From contig NC_091935.1 of NCBI RefSeq assembly GCF_041260155.1, positions 40,447,303 to 40,511,302 of the forward strand: DNA of 64,000 bases. Reading direction: 5' to 3'. The notes beneath the pieces were generated by a model. The model saw nothing but the letters and a program-made list of their open reading frames with translations. It did not search any database and was not told the DNA's origin. How positions within the stretch are numbered: the stretch's first letter is position 1; every line of letters starts with the position of its first letter. This document shows, in pieces, positions 39,301 to 51,300 of this stretch. The stretch comes from Ptychodera flava. Taxonomy: Eukaryota; Hemichordata; Enteropneusta; Ptychoderidae. Made by a program: the position numbers and the translations under genes.

Positions 39301-42300
39301 CGAGGCCGAGACAGCCGTTGACAATTTTGGCATCCTTCATCTTTGACCGCCTTAGTTGGGTAAGCCGCTCGGCAGGCGACGGTTATGACCTAAACAAGCC
39401 GCTGAAGCACTGTTCGTTGCCGTACAAGAACGAGACGGCCAGTCCATTACTGCTTAATGGGCGATCTGTCGGGTTGGCTTGTCACCGACTTGGATGACAA
39501 TACGCCCTGCGCAGGCGTACTTAGAAGGGACATGAGGTTAAAGATACGGGTTTCCCACCCGTACTAAACATGGGCTTGGGCCAACGTCCTTGGGTGGCAG
39601 GTGCGCATGCCACGTACCCAGCTGGACGGAATGTCAAGTTGAGATGCTAATGACATTGACTATGTTATGCTAAGTGCTCGAGGGATTTGCATCGCAAACG
39701 AGTATTATTAGAATATCAAATGGTGCGGACAGGCAATTTACATGACGGGTAGGAATGTCAGCGCCGGTTGGTGGACTGATTGCCGTAGGTCCATTATAAT
39801 AACAGGTGGATGCATATATTAACACCCCTGCGTCCAATCATGTCCAGGGCTTTGTTTCCCTGTGGCTTTAAAAGGGAGGGACCTGCTAGTCTGTCGACAC
39901 TGTTCCAGACATGAGCTTGACGGACCGCAAAAGTTTTCTGAAGGCGAGCAGACGACTGAAGCTCAAAGATGCAGAGTCTCCGGGCGGTAGTGGTAGCGAT
40001 CGTTGTGATGTCCCTAGTAAACGTTCTAAGAAGTCGGGCAAGAAACGCTCCCGTAAGGCGAAGCCATCTCCGGCTGAAAAACCCAGTGGTAAGCGTAAAC
40101 GTAAGAGCGATCGTTCTGCCAATGAGGATGATGACGGGTCACCGGTCGCCAGTGGTTCTCACCCGGCTGCTCCGGGAGAGACTACTTCACCTGCAGAGAC
40201 TACATCTGCTCTTGTGGGAGATACTTCACCTGCACAGACTACGTCTGCTGCTGCTAGTGAGACAGTGAGTAACGAGACGGCTGATGCCATTGGTTCTCCC
40301 CCGGCTGCTCCGGGAGAGACACCACCTGTTGCTACTATGAGCCCTCATCCTGCGTCAGGAGAGGTTCCTGTGCCCAGTGCGAAAGAGCTTGAGTCCTCGT
40401 CATCAGCAGAGGCTGCTGAGCCCGCTCCTGCCATAGTTTCGTGTGCTGCGATGTCCCCGCCGAAAAGATAGTGCGGAGGGTTCGTTATCAGGATAGCCCA
40501 CCTGATTTTGAGCCAGATATGATCCTTGATGCCGCTACGGGCGAGTTCAGGCCCAGACGCCCAGACGACGGTGATATCACCGCTGAGTCCGACTCGGAGG
40601 TTGACGAGGATGCGGCAGAGGACGATGACTTTTATGACAGGCAGTATGTAGGTGAGGCAAGCTCTGACGACGATGATGACGTTGCTGCTGTGTTGGCGGA
40701 GGACGACACCCCTCCTGTCTGGTGTATGTCGGAGACTACCGATGCTAATATATTTGAGGAGACCGATTTTGACCATGAGAGAGGACCGACTTTCACCTTG
40801 CCCAGCCACTCCCGTGAGCTCGATTACTTTTTTAAGTTTATTCCAGCTACACTGATCAGATTGGCCAAGGAGGAGACTAATAAATACGCCAAATTCCACC
40901 AGCGATATATCGCTAGGAAAATAGATAAATACTGGCGTAACGCTGACTACCGAGAGGTGCAGGCGTTCATTGGCGTCTTAGTCTGTATGGGTGTCGACCG
41001 TAAATCATCAGTGGAGGATTATTGGTCTAGCGATCCCTTTCTGAGAAACCAGGGTATTTCTACTGTGATTACCCGCAGTCGCTTTCAGCAGCTTATGCGA
41101 TACTTTCATCTGGCAGACCCAGAGAACGATCCACGTCGTGATCCTGATGAGGCACGCCGCCGACGTCGGTGTCAGGAGGATCCCCTGTATAAAATCAATC
41201 CATGGATGGAGCCCATAGTTGACCGGTGCGTAAATAATTATAAGATGGGTAGAGAGATCTCCATCGACGAGGGCATGGTGCGATTTAAGGGCCGTTCTAA
41301 ATTTAAGCAGAGATTACCGCATAAGCCTGATCGAGACGGTTTCAAGATATGGCAGCTGTGCGACTCCACCACTGCATACATCGCTAACTTTGCACCGTAC
41401 CTAGGTGTGAAATTTCGGGATCGGACTGATGGGAGACGGCAGGAGCGAGGTGTGGTGAAAAGAATTACGATGGAGCTGGTCCAGCCATTCTGTGGATATA
41501 ATCACAGCCTATTCTGTGATAGCCTGTTTAGCACGGTCGTTACTGCTAGAGAGCTGATGGAGACCGGGATCTACATGGTCGGGAGTTTTAACCGCCGTAA
41601 TCGTCGCACCATGCCCCTCAATTAATTCCGCCGGGTAAGAGGAAGCGCCTTCCTCTGTCTGTTGGGGATATGAAAGCCACGACCAGAACGGACTCTCGTC
41701 TTAACATCACTGCTTATCAGGATAGTAACGCTCAGGTGCTGATCTTGAATACGGTCTATCCACCCTTGGAGTGCGTGCCAGTGGGGGAGGGAGACGAGCG
41801 GCGACAAGTGCCTCTGTCGCTGTATAATTATCGCCGTACATGGGAGGCGTCGACCGAGCCAACCAGAAGCGCAAGTACTTTCACACTGGGCGCAAGAACC
41901 ACAGATGGTGGACATATCTGGCATGTTACTGATTGATGTTGCCCTGGTAAATGCATATATATGCTTCAAGCATGTACACCCTGATAGTAAGCTGACCCAT
42001 AAGATGTTTCATCTGCGTGTCGGGAAACAACTCATTGGCGGTTATTGTGGGCGATCGCAGCCCAGTGTGAGAGAGGTCGAGGCCACCGTTCTCTTGCCTC
42101 GTACATCAATCCACAAAATCAGCCGATGCACGTTGTCAGCCGTTTGGAGGGCGGCAGAAATGCTGTAAAGTATGCAGCAGAGAGGGTAAGACCACAGCGA
42201 GCGGACGACTGTCTGAGACGTCAAAAGGATGTAGTCTGTGCGGGGTTCATCTTCACGAGGGCGAGTGTTTTGCGGCTTTTCATCATCGCATGATGCTACG

Positions 42301-45300
42301 AGGTAAGAGGAGCATTGGCGTGCAGACCTCTACTCACACAGCCCCGACGACACCCATCAGCAAGAGAACCCGACGTAAATAACGGACAGGGGACAGCTTC
42401 GCCTAACAGTGGCTTGACTGTATTCTGAACACGGACCATGATCACATTTTGAGCACGGTTGTGCCGTTTGTTTGTGCTTTACGATCCCGCTGATTGTAAA
42501 TTGAAACACGGATTATTTTGTACAATCCCCGATTGTAATCTTTGTAACACGGACCATGCACTCGGACGTCGAGACAGACTCTGAGATTTATTATTCGGCA
42601 TAATGTAAATTATTCCCGAATAAAATACTATCTATGGATCGCATATTTTCGTTTGTTTTGTTTAGACGGATTATTTTGTACAATTCCCCCTATTATAATT
42701 TTTGAAACACGGATCTGCCACCCCGATTGTAATTTTTGAAACACGGACCATGCACTCGGACGTCGAGACAGACTCCGAGATTTATTGTTCGGCATAATGT
42801 AAATTATTCCCGAATAAAATACTATCTATGGATCGCATATTTTCGTTGTTTTGTTTTTACCCCCACTTTCGTTTTTGGCAGATCCGTAAGGACGCTATAG
42901 TAATGGATGAACGTGCGTTGTATCACGTGGGAGGGGCACAGCCCAACGGAGGCTGTGCTCGTGCGACGTAGACGTTGTACCAACCATCTGTCGTTGGGGT
43001 TAGTGCATAGAGCAGTTGCACTGTCCAGAGCTAAGGTGGTACAAAACTGCACCTTAGTAACAACTGCACAACTAACCTGTTAGGAAACGGTAACACTAAC
43101 GAGCTAAGTGTTCACTGAACTGGCCAAACTACGTACACGCCTTCCTTCAATGGCGGAACTATGTCGTTGACACTACGTCAAAGCAGACTGCACTGTGCGA
43201 CTCTTCCAAGTCGTTCAAAGTACGTGGCCAAGTGACACAACCCAGGGGAAACAGGACAGGTTTGAGGGTGCTCCCGCACCCATAGCACTAACCCCTGGGT
43301 CTTCTACTAACCCATGAGAGAGGTGACGTTTCCCGGTGTGGCCGTGCGTGCCGGCGAACGAGCTTTACTTCCGCGAAAGTAAGCTAGAAAAGGGCATAAA
43401 AGTGCACGTCCCCCGGGGCAAACAACGCCCGTGACCTCGTCATTTTCTGGACACAACCTCATCAGCGGTTGCCCCTCTATACGGGCATGCAAAAATTTTT
43501 GAAGTCTAACACGTATATGGTCGGTAATCGTACCCCGAAAATGCGGTATTTTCCCGCCAAATGCCTGGCAGGAAAGCGTGCAGGAGAGCCTATCTTCTGT
43601 AGACACGGAAAAGGGGGCCGGTTTTGACCGACTTGGCAGGATAACGGACAGGGGCGCTCGGCAGGAAAAGGGTTAATCTAGACACTTGCTGTAAAACAAT
43701 ACTGGTCAAATCAATCTTTGCCACATTAAAGTTGTGTTTTGACATGTGTTTAATAATAATAATAACAATAATAATAATAATGGATGTTATTTTCGACCCA
43801 GGTTTCCAACAAAATGGCGTAAGTTTTTATAGTGACACACTAGGCTGTCAAAAGAGCAATTTGAAAAAAAAAAATTCCTATTATGGCAAATTATTGTGGA
43901 TAACCACACTATTAACCCTTTTCCTGCCGAGCGCCCCTGTCCGTTATCCTGCCAAGTCGGTCAAAACGGCCCCCTTTTCCGTGTCTACAGAAGATAGGCT
44001 CTCCTGCACGCTTTCCTGCCAGGCATTTGGCGGGAAAATACCGCATTTTCGGGGTACGATTACCGACCATATACGTGTTAGACTTCAAAAATTTTGCATG
44101 CCCGTATAGAGGGGCAACCGCTGATGAGGTTGTGTCCAGAAAATGACGAGGTCACGGGCGTTGTTTGCCCCGGGGACGTGCACTTTTATGCCCTTTTCTA
44201 GCTTACTTTCGCGGAAGTAAAGCTCGTTCGCCGGCACGCACGGCCACACCGGGGAAACGTCACCTCTCTCGTGGGTTAGTAGAAGACCCAGGGGTTAGTG
44301 CTATGGGTGCGGGAGCACCCTCAAACCTGTCCTGTTTCCCCTGGGTTGTGTCACTTGGCCACGTACTTTGAACGACTTGGAAGAGTCGCACATTGCAGTC
44401 TGCTTTGACGTAGTGTCAACGACATAGTTCCGCCATTGAAGGAAGGCGTGTACGTAGTTTGGCCAGTTCAGTGAACACTTAGCTCGTTAGTGTTACCGTT
44501 TCCTAACACGTTAGTTGTGCAGTTGTTACTAAGGTGCAGTTTTGTACCACCTTAGCTCTGGACAGTGCAACTGCTCTATGCACTAACCCCAACGACAGAT
44601 GGTTGGTACAACGTCTACGTCGCACGAGCACAGCCTCCGTTGGGCTGTGCCCCTCCCACGTGATACAACGCACGTTCATCCATTACTATAGCGTCCTTAC
44701 GGATCTGCCAAAAACGAAAGTGGGGGTAAAAACAAAACAAACGAAAATATGCGATCCATAGATAGTATTTTATTCGGGATAATTTACATTATGCCGAACA
44801 ATAAATCTCGGAGTCTGTCTCGACGTCCGAGTGCATGGTCCGTGTTTCAAAAATTACAATCGGGGTGGCAGATCCGTGTTTCAAAAATTATAATAGGGGG
44901 AATTGTACAAAATAATCCGTCTAAACAAAACAAAACAAAACGAAAATATGCGATCCATAGATAGTATTTTATTCGGGAATAATTTACATTATGCCGAATA
45001 ATAAATCTCAGAGTCTGTCTCGACGTCCGAGTGCATGGTCCGTGTTACAAAGATTACAATCGGGGGATTGTACAAAATAATCCGTGTTTCAATTTACAAT
45101 CAGCGGGATCGTAAAGCACAAACAAACGGCACAACCGTGCTCAAAATGTGATCATGGTCCGTGTTCAGAATACAGTCAAGCCACTGTTAGGCGAAGCTGT
45201 CCCCTGTCCGTTATTTACGTCGGGTTCTCTTGCTGATGGGTGTCGTCGGGGCTGTGTGAGTAGAGGTCTGCACGCCATGCTCCTCTTACCTCGTAGCATC

Positions 45301-48300
45301 ATGCGATGATGAAAAGCCGCAAAACACTCGCCCTCGTGAAGATGAACCCCGCACAGACTACATCCTTTGGACGTCTCAGACAGTCGTCCGCTCGCAGTGG
45401 TCTTACCCTCTCTGCTACATACTTACAGCATTTCTGCCGCCCCTCCAAACGGCTGACAACGTGCATCGGCTGATTTTGTGGATTGATGTACGAGGCAAGA
45501 GAAACAGTGGCCTCGACCTCTCTCACACTGGGCTGCGATCGCCCACAATAACCGCCAATGAGTTGTTTCCCGACACGCAGATGAAACATCTTATGGGTCA
45601 GCTTACTATCAGGGTGTACATGCTTGAAGCATATATATGCATTTACCAGGGCAACATCAATCAGGTAACATGCCAGATATGTCCACCATCTGTGGTTCTT
45701 GCGCCCAGTGTGAAAGTACTTGCGCTTCTGGTTGGCTCGGTCGACGCCTCCCATGTACCGGCGATAATTATACAGCGACAGAGGCACTTGTCGCCGCTCG
45801 TCTCCCTCCCCCACTGGCACGCACTCCAAGGGTGGATAGACCGTATTCAAGATCAGCACCTGAGCGTTACTATCCTGATAAGCAGTGATGTTAAGACGAG
45901 AGTCCGTTCTGGTCGTGGCTTTCATATCCCCAACAGACAGAGGAAGGCGCTTCCTCTTACCCGGCGGAATTAATTGAGGGGGCATGGTGCGACGATTACG
46001 GCGGTTGAAACTCCCGACCATGTAGATCCCGGTCTCCATCAGCTCTCTAGCAGTAACGACCGTGCTAAACAGGCTATCACAGAATAGGCTGTGATTATAT
46101 CACAGAATGGCTGGACCAGCTCCATCGTAATTCTTTTCACCACACCTCGCTCCTGCCGTCTCCCATCAGTCCGATCCCGATATTTCACACCTAGGTACGG
46201 TGCAAAGTTAGCTATGTATGCAGTGGTGGAGTCGCACAGCTGCCATATCTTGAAACCGTCTCGATCAGGCTTATGCGGTAATCTCTGCTTAAATTTAGAA
46301 CGGCCCTTAAATCGCACCATGCCCTCGTCGATGGAGATCTCTCTACCCATCTTATAATTATTTACGCACCGGTCAACTATGGGCTCCATCCATGGATTGA
46401 TTTTATACAGGGGATCCTCCTGACACCGACGTCGGCGGCGTGCCTCATCAGGATCACGACGTGGATCGTTCTCTGGGTCTGCCAGATGAAAGTATCGCAT
46501 AAGCTGCTGAAAGCGACTGCGGGTAATCACAGTAGAAATACCCTGGTTTCTCAGAAAGGGATCGCTAGACCAATAATCCTCCACTGATGATTTACGGTCG
46601 ATACCCATACAGACTAAGACGCCAATGAACGCCTGCACCTCTCGGTAGTCAGCGTTACGCCAGTATTTATCTATTTTCCTAGCGATATGTCGCTGGTGGA
46701 ATTGGCGTATTTATAGTCTCGTCCTTGGCCAATCTGATCAGTGTAGCTGGAATAAACTTAAAAAGTAATCGAGCTCACGGGCGTGGCTGGGCAAGGTGAA
46801 AAGTCGGTCCTCTCTCATGGTCAAAATCGGTCTCCTCAAATATATTAGCATCGGTAGTCTCCGACATACGCCAGACAGGAGGTGTGTCGTCCTCCGCCAA
46901 CACAGCAGCAGCGTCATCATCGTCGTCAGAGCTTGCCTCACCTACGTACTGCCTGTCATAAAAGTCATCGTCCTCTGCCGCATCCTCGTCAACCTCCGAG
47001 TCGGACTCAGCGGTGATATCACCGTCGTCTGGGCGTCTGGGCCTGAACTCGCCCGTAGCGGCATCAAGGATCATATCTGGCTCAAAATCAGGTGGGCTAT
47101 CCTGATAACGAACCCTCCGCACTATCTTTTCGGCGGGGACATCGCAGCACACGAAACTATGGCAGGAGCGGGCTCGGCAGCCTCTGCTGATGACGAGGAC
47201 TCAAGCTCTTTCGCACTGGGCACAGGAACCTCTCCTGACGCAGGATGAGGGCTCATAGTAGCAACAGGTGGTGTCTCTCCCGGAGCAGCCGGGGGAGAAC
47301 AATGGCATCAGCCGTCTCATTACTCACTGTCTCACTAGCAGCAGCAGACGTAGTCTGTGCAGGTGAAGTATCTCCCACAAGAGCAGATGTAGTCTCTGCA
47401 GGTGAAGTAGTCTCTCCCGGAGCAGCCGGGTGAGAACCACTGGCAACCGGTGACCCGTCATCATCCTCATCGGCAGAACGATCGGTCTTACGTTTACGCT
47501 TACCACTGGGTTTTTCAGCCGGAGATGGCTTCGCCTTACGGGAGCGTTTCTTGCCCGACTTCTTAGAACGTTTACTAGGGACATCACAACGATCGCTACC
47601 ACTACCGCCCGGAGACTCTGCATCTTTGAGCTTCAGTCGTCTGCTCGCCTTCAGAAAACTTTTGCGGTCCGTCAAGCTCATGTCTGGAACAGTGTCGACA
47701 GACTAGCAGGTCCCTCCCTTTTAAAGCCACAGGGAAACAAAGCCCTGGACATGATTGGACGCAGGGGTGTTAATATATGCATCCACCTGTTATTATAATG
47801 GACCTACGGCAATCAGTCCACCAACCGGCGCTGACATTCCTACCCGTCATGTAAATTGCCTGTCCGCACCATTTGATATGCTAATAATACTCATTTGCGA
47901 TGCAAATCAATCGAGCACTTAGCATAACATAGTCAATGTCATTAGCATCTCAACTTGACATTCCGTCCAGCTGGGTACGTGGCATGCGCACCTGCCACCC
48001 AAGGACGTTGCCCCAAGCCCATGTTTAGTACGGGTGGGAAACCCGTATCTTTAACCTCATGTCCCTTCTAAGTACGCCTGCGCAGGGCGTATTGTCATCC
48101 AAGTCGGTGACAAGCCAACCCGACAGATTGCCCATTAAGCAGTAATGGACTGGCCGTCTCGTTCTTGTACGGCAACGAACAGTGCTTCAGCGGCTTGTTT
48201 AGGTCATAACCGTCGCCTGCCGAGCGGCTTACCCAACTAAGGCGGTCAAAGATGAAGGATGCCAAAATTGTCAACGGCTGTCTCGGCCTCGTCCGTTGGG

Positions 48301-51300
48301 CAAACATGGCTCCTTCAAATAACGTGGCCAGCACGTCTACGTCATCAGCGGTGATGACGACCCGTCATTGACGCCCGAGTGCGTAAAACTCGGAATATAC
48401 CGACAGGTACCTCTACCTGAGTCGGTCATACTACGGTATAAACCAAACACAGGTCTGCCAACTCCCGTTAGACTCGGCCGTTAGCCGAACTTCACAGGGA
48501 CAACATAGGCGTAACAAGTCGGTGAACAACGGTTCACGCACCTAACCGCAGCCGCCAAGTCGGTGAACAATGGTATCAAATTTTGAGGCCATGTTCCTGA
48601 ATGGCAAGGCTGAGGCGGTGTGTTTCGTTGCACGGCTTGAACGTCTAGAGCCAAGTGCAGCCGACAACGTCCGACATCTGAGTGGGTAGTCTTTTCGAGA
48701 AGGTAACAAGTCGGTTAAAAGCGGTGGTTACCCTTCACAAATGTCGCTCAAGTCCGTTCGGATCAGTTCCATGTCAGGGACTAATCAAGCCGAGTCCGTC
48801 AAATCCGTCCGCACTTCCCGTCAATCAGGACCAAGTCCGTGATTTTCGTCTCGCACCATTGGCAAAAAATTGCACCGCCAGCTGAGGCGGTCTTAGGCGG
48901 TTGCCTTTGAGAAAGCCGAGTCCGTCAAATCCGTCCGCACTTCCCGTCAATCAGGACCAAGTCCGTGATTTTCGTCTCGCACCATTGGCAAAAAATTGCA
49001 CCGCCAGCTGAGGCGGTCTTAGGCGGTTGCCTTACAGATTAGCGTTGCCGAGACGGTCAATTTCGGCCGCAATCTATGTAGTGCCTCAGAGCCAAGTTAA
49101 CCCAAACTCCGCTAGAATACGTCAACGTGCTAACCTGCCAAGTACGCTACTCGTCCCCCCCAAAAAAAACCAGTCCCCCACCGGGGTGGGGGACTGGCTG
49201 GGTAGCTTCCGCACCTTTCCCTGTCGTTGGACTCTCTGTGAACCCATTTCGAGAGCAAACGCCGTTCCTCGCCCAAAACCTGTCCTCGAACGACCCCTAG
49301 CGCGAGCAAGGGTTTGCTACACGTAGTTCCGTCGACTAGGCAGGAAAGGGGGTACCAAAAAGTAGCCCGATTTCCACCGCCTTGGCAGGATAACGGCCGT
49401 GGCTGCTCAGATTCTAGCTACACCGAATTTCAAGCGGATTTTCACCGACTTGGCAGGAAAGGGTTAAAATAACTGACCCATAACTCAATAGTTCAGGACA
49501 AACAGTTTTCAGTTGAATACCTCTATGGTTCTACCAATCTGCAGTTCAGTTACTGTGTGCTTCATTTTGTGTTAACTGTTTAGCATTCCAATTGGTATGG
49601 TAGTAATCTGACAGCAGAAATGAAGACATTGCATTCTGAAGGTATGTGTCTTACCAAAAGGAATTTTACCATGCACACTAAGAAAGATGTCTTTTTTCCA
49701 GATTTAAGCTCATGAAGGACAAGGGGTTAAGGTTACCTGTGTAATACACATTATTAACAATCAGCTCGCCTATGGTTACTTAATTTCATGAAAACTCTCA
49801 CGCCACTACCAAACATGATGTGCATTACAGCCAAGTATTATAGACACTTGAACAGTATCTATGGTATGCAAATTGTTTTGAACAAAAGTAATCGATTATG
49901 TTCGGATTATTCCCATTAACATGTACTTATACAGTATGGCACACTAGACCAAAAGGAGGAATTCCTCTCGATCAGGAGAAAAATAGACCCCTATAAATTA
50001 AGAGCATTTCACCCGATATGGAGAGTTTTTTTGACAGAATAGAACTGCACAATTTAATAGACATTTCGCATGATTTTCAAAAGTTTACCAGTATGTTGTT
50101 CATTATCAAATTTGAGGGTTGATTTTCCATATCTCTGAAAAAGTTCATCATTGCTTTCTTTCCATATTTTCACATTCATTCAATAATAGTTATGTTTTCT
50201 TTAGGAAAAATATACAGCAAATTGTCACTTACATGAAATTAGCTGCAAAATTGTAGCTCTACGGTGAGGCGGTCGGTGAGTTTGGTTTTTGCGACCTCGC
50301 TCACCGGTAGCTACAATGCTGAAGGCCCTGTAGCGTTCAAATAAGCGCGTCACACATGACGCGGCATTTTAATGTGAAATCCCACATATTTCCTGCATTT
50401 GGTTGTACCGATTTATAACTACTGAAGACTAAACACTATACTACACGATCCTTGTCGTTTATGGGTTTGGTATTTGTTCAGACACGTCGATCGTGTTCCA
50501 AAAACACTGAGAGCGTGTTTCTGAGAGCCGCCATTACCGGAAGTTGGTAATTGCGGCTCCAGAAATGTTTTTGGAATGTGATCAACACAAGAAAAAATAC
50601 CAAACCCCATAAACGACAAGGTTAATGTAGTATAGAGTTTAGTCTTCAGTAGCGATAAATCGGTACGACCAAATGCAGTAAATATGTGGGATTTGACGAT
50701 TTCACATAAAAATGCCACATCATGTGCGACGCGCTTATTTTGAACGCTACAGGTCCTTCAGCATTGTAGCTCTACTGGTGAGCGAGGTCGCAAAAACCAA
50801 AACTTACCGACTGCCCCACCGTAGAGCTACAATTCTGCAGCTAACATGAAATATGTATTTTAGCCGTGTGGATCAACTCCATTTGTACTTTTTAAGTCAA
50901 AGTCATGTCCCGGAATTCAATCATTAACACTTTTGAACTGTTACAACGGTATCAAAATACATGTGACATTTCTAGTAGGTCTCCCGATCGGGAGATTTCC
51001 TCCCCTCTGGGAGGAATTTGCGCCTTTGGTCTGGTGTGACTTGCTGTTATGAATTTATTGGAGTACTAATAATGGGGTGGGGTTTAACAGGTTCATGGTT
51101 CAGGTGTGTGGGATACTACTATATCGTTTTCTAACAACACTTGCCAGGCAGTAGGCTGATTGATGTATTGGGGTGGATGGGTAGAGTGTATTCTTTTTAA
51201 CAGATACGTAGCTCACAGCCTACCCACTAGAAAACAGAGCAAGCTGAACTCACTTCCGTGTTTTGATGACGTAATAATACACACACTCAGCTAAGTCTAC

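Larger units (their letters stand above)
38129..43672 (+). mobile_element. piggyBac DNA transposon, copy 1
   Basis: 5544 bp bounded by TTAA (38125-38128 and 43673-43676). Ends are CCCTTTTCCTGCCAAGTCGG at the left and CTCGGCAGGAAAAGGG at the right. Layout: 1.8 kb of 5' non-coding DNA full of the terminal core motif; a TTTAAAAG promoter-like box at about 39865; two overlapping frames for an accessory N-terminal protein and the transposase; two 194-bp direct repeats after the stop; and about 0.8 kb of 3' DNA. GC is clearly above the host sequence. It is a near-twin of copy 2, in opposite orientation 243 bp away. The transposase frame carries several one-base breaks relative to copy 2. Confidence 0.95.
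43916..49463 (-). mobile_element. piggyBac DNA transposon, copy 2, inverted
   Basis: 5548 bp bounded by TTAA (43912-43915 and 49464-49467) and reading leftward. It matches copy 1 along its whole length with scattered substitutions and one-base indels, including both ends, the 126-bp repeats, both frames and the duplicated 3' repeats. Having its own TTAA on each side means it inserted as a unit of its own rather than arising by simple inverted duplication of the locus. Confidence 0.95.

Noticed and set aside
39258-39497. 79-codon frame in the piggyBac 5' region, intact in both copies
   Set aside because: It lies in the motif-rich non-coding leader with no domain, and its conservation is explained by the youth of the copies. 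Worth revisiting if it persists in diverged copies.
40420-40471. Programmed -1 frameshift site between the piggyBac frames
   Set aside because: No X-XXY-YYZ heptamer in the right register was found in the overlap, so I report the overlap but not a mechanism.
43307-43606. 99-codon minus-strand frame near the piggyBac 3' end
   Set aside because: Antisense in terminal non-coding DNA, interrupted in the other copy, no domain.
38129-49463. Simple inverted segmental duplication of one piggyBac locus
   Set aside because: Each copy has its own TTAA on both sides and the sequence between and outside is not mirrored, so two separate insertions fit better.
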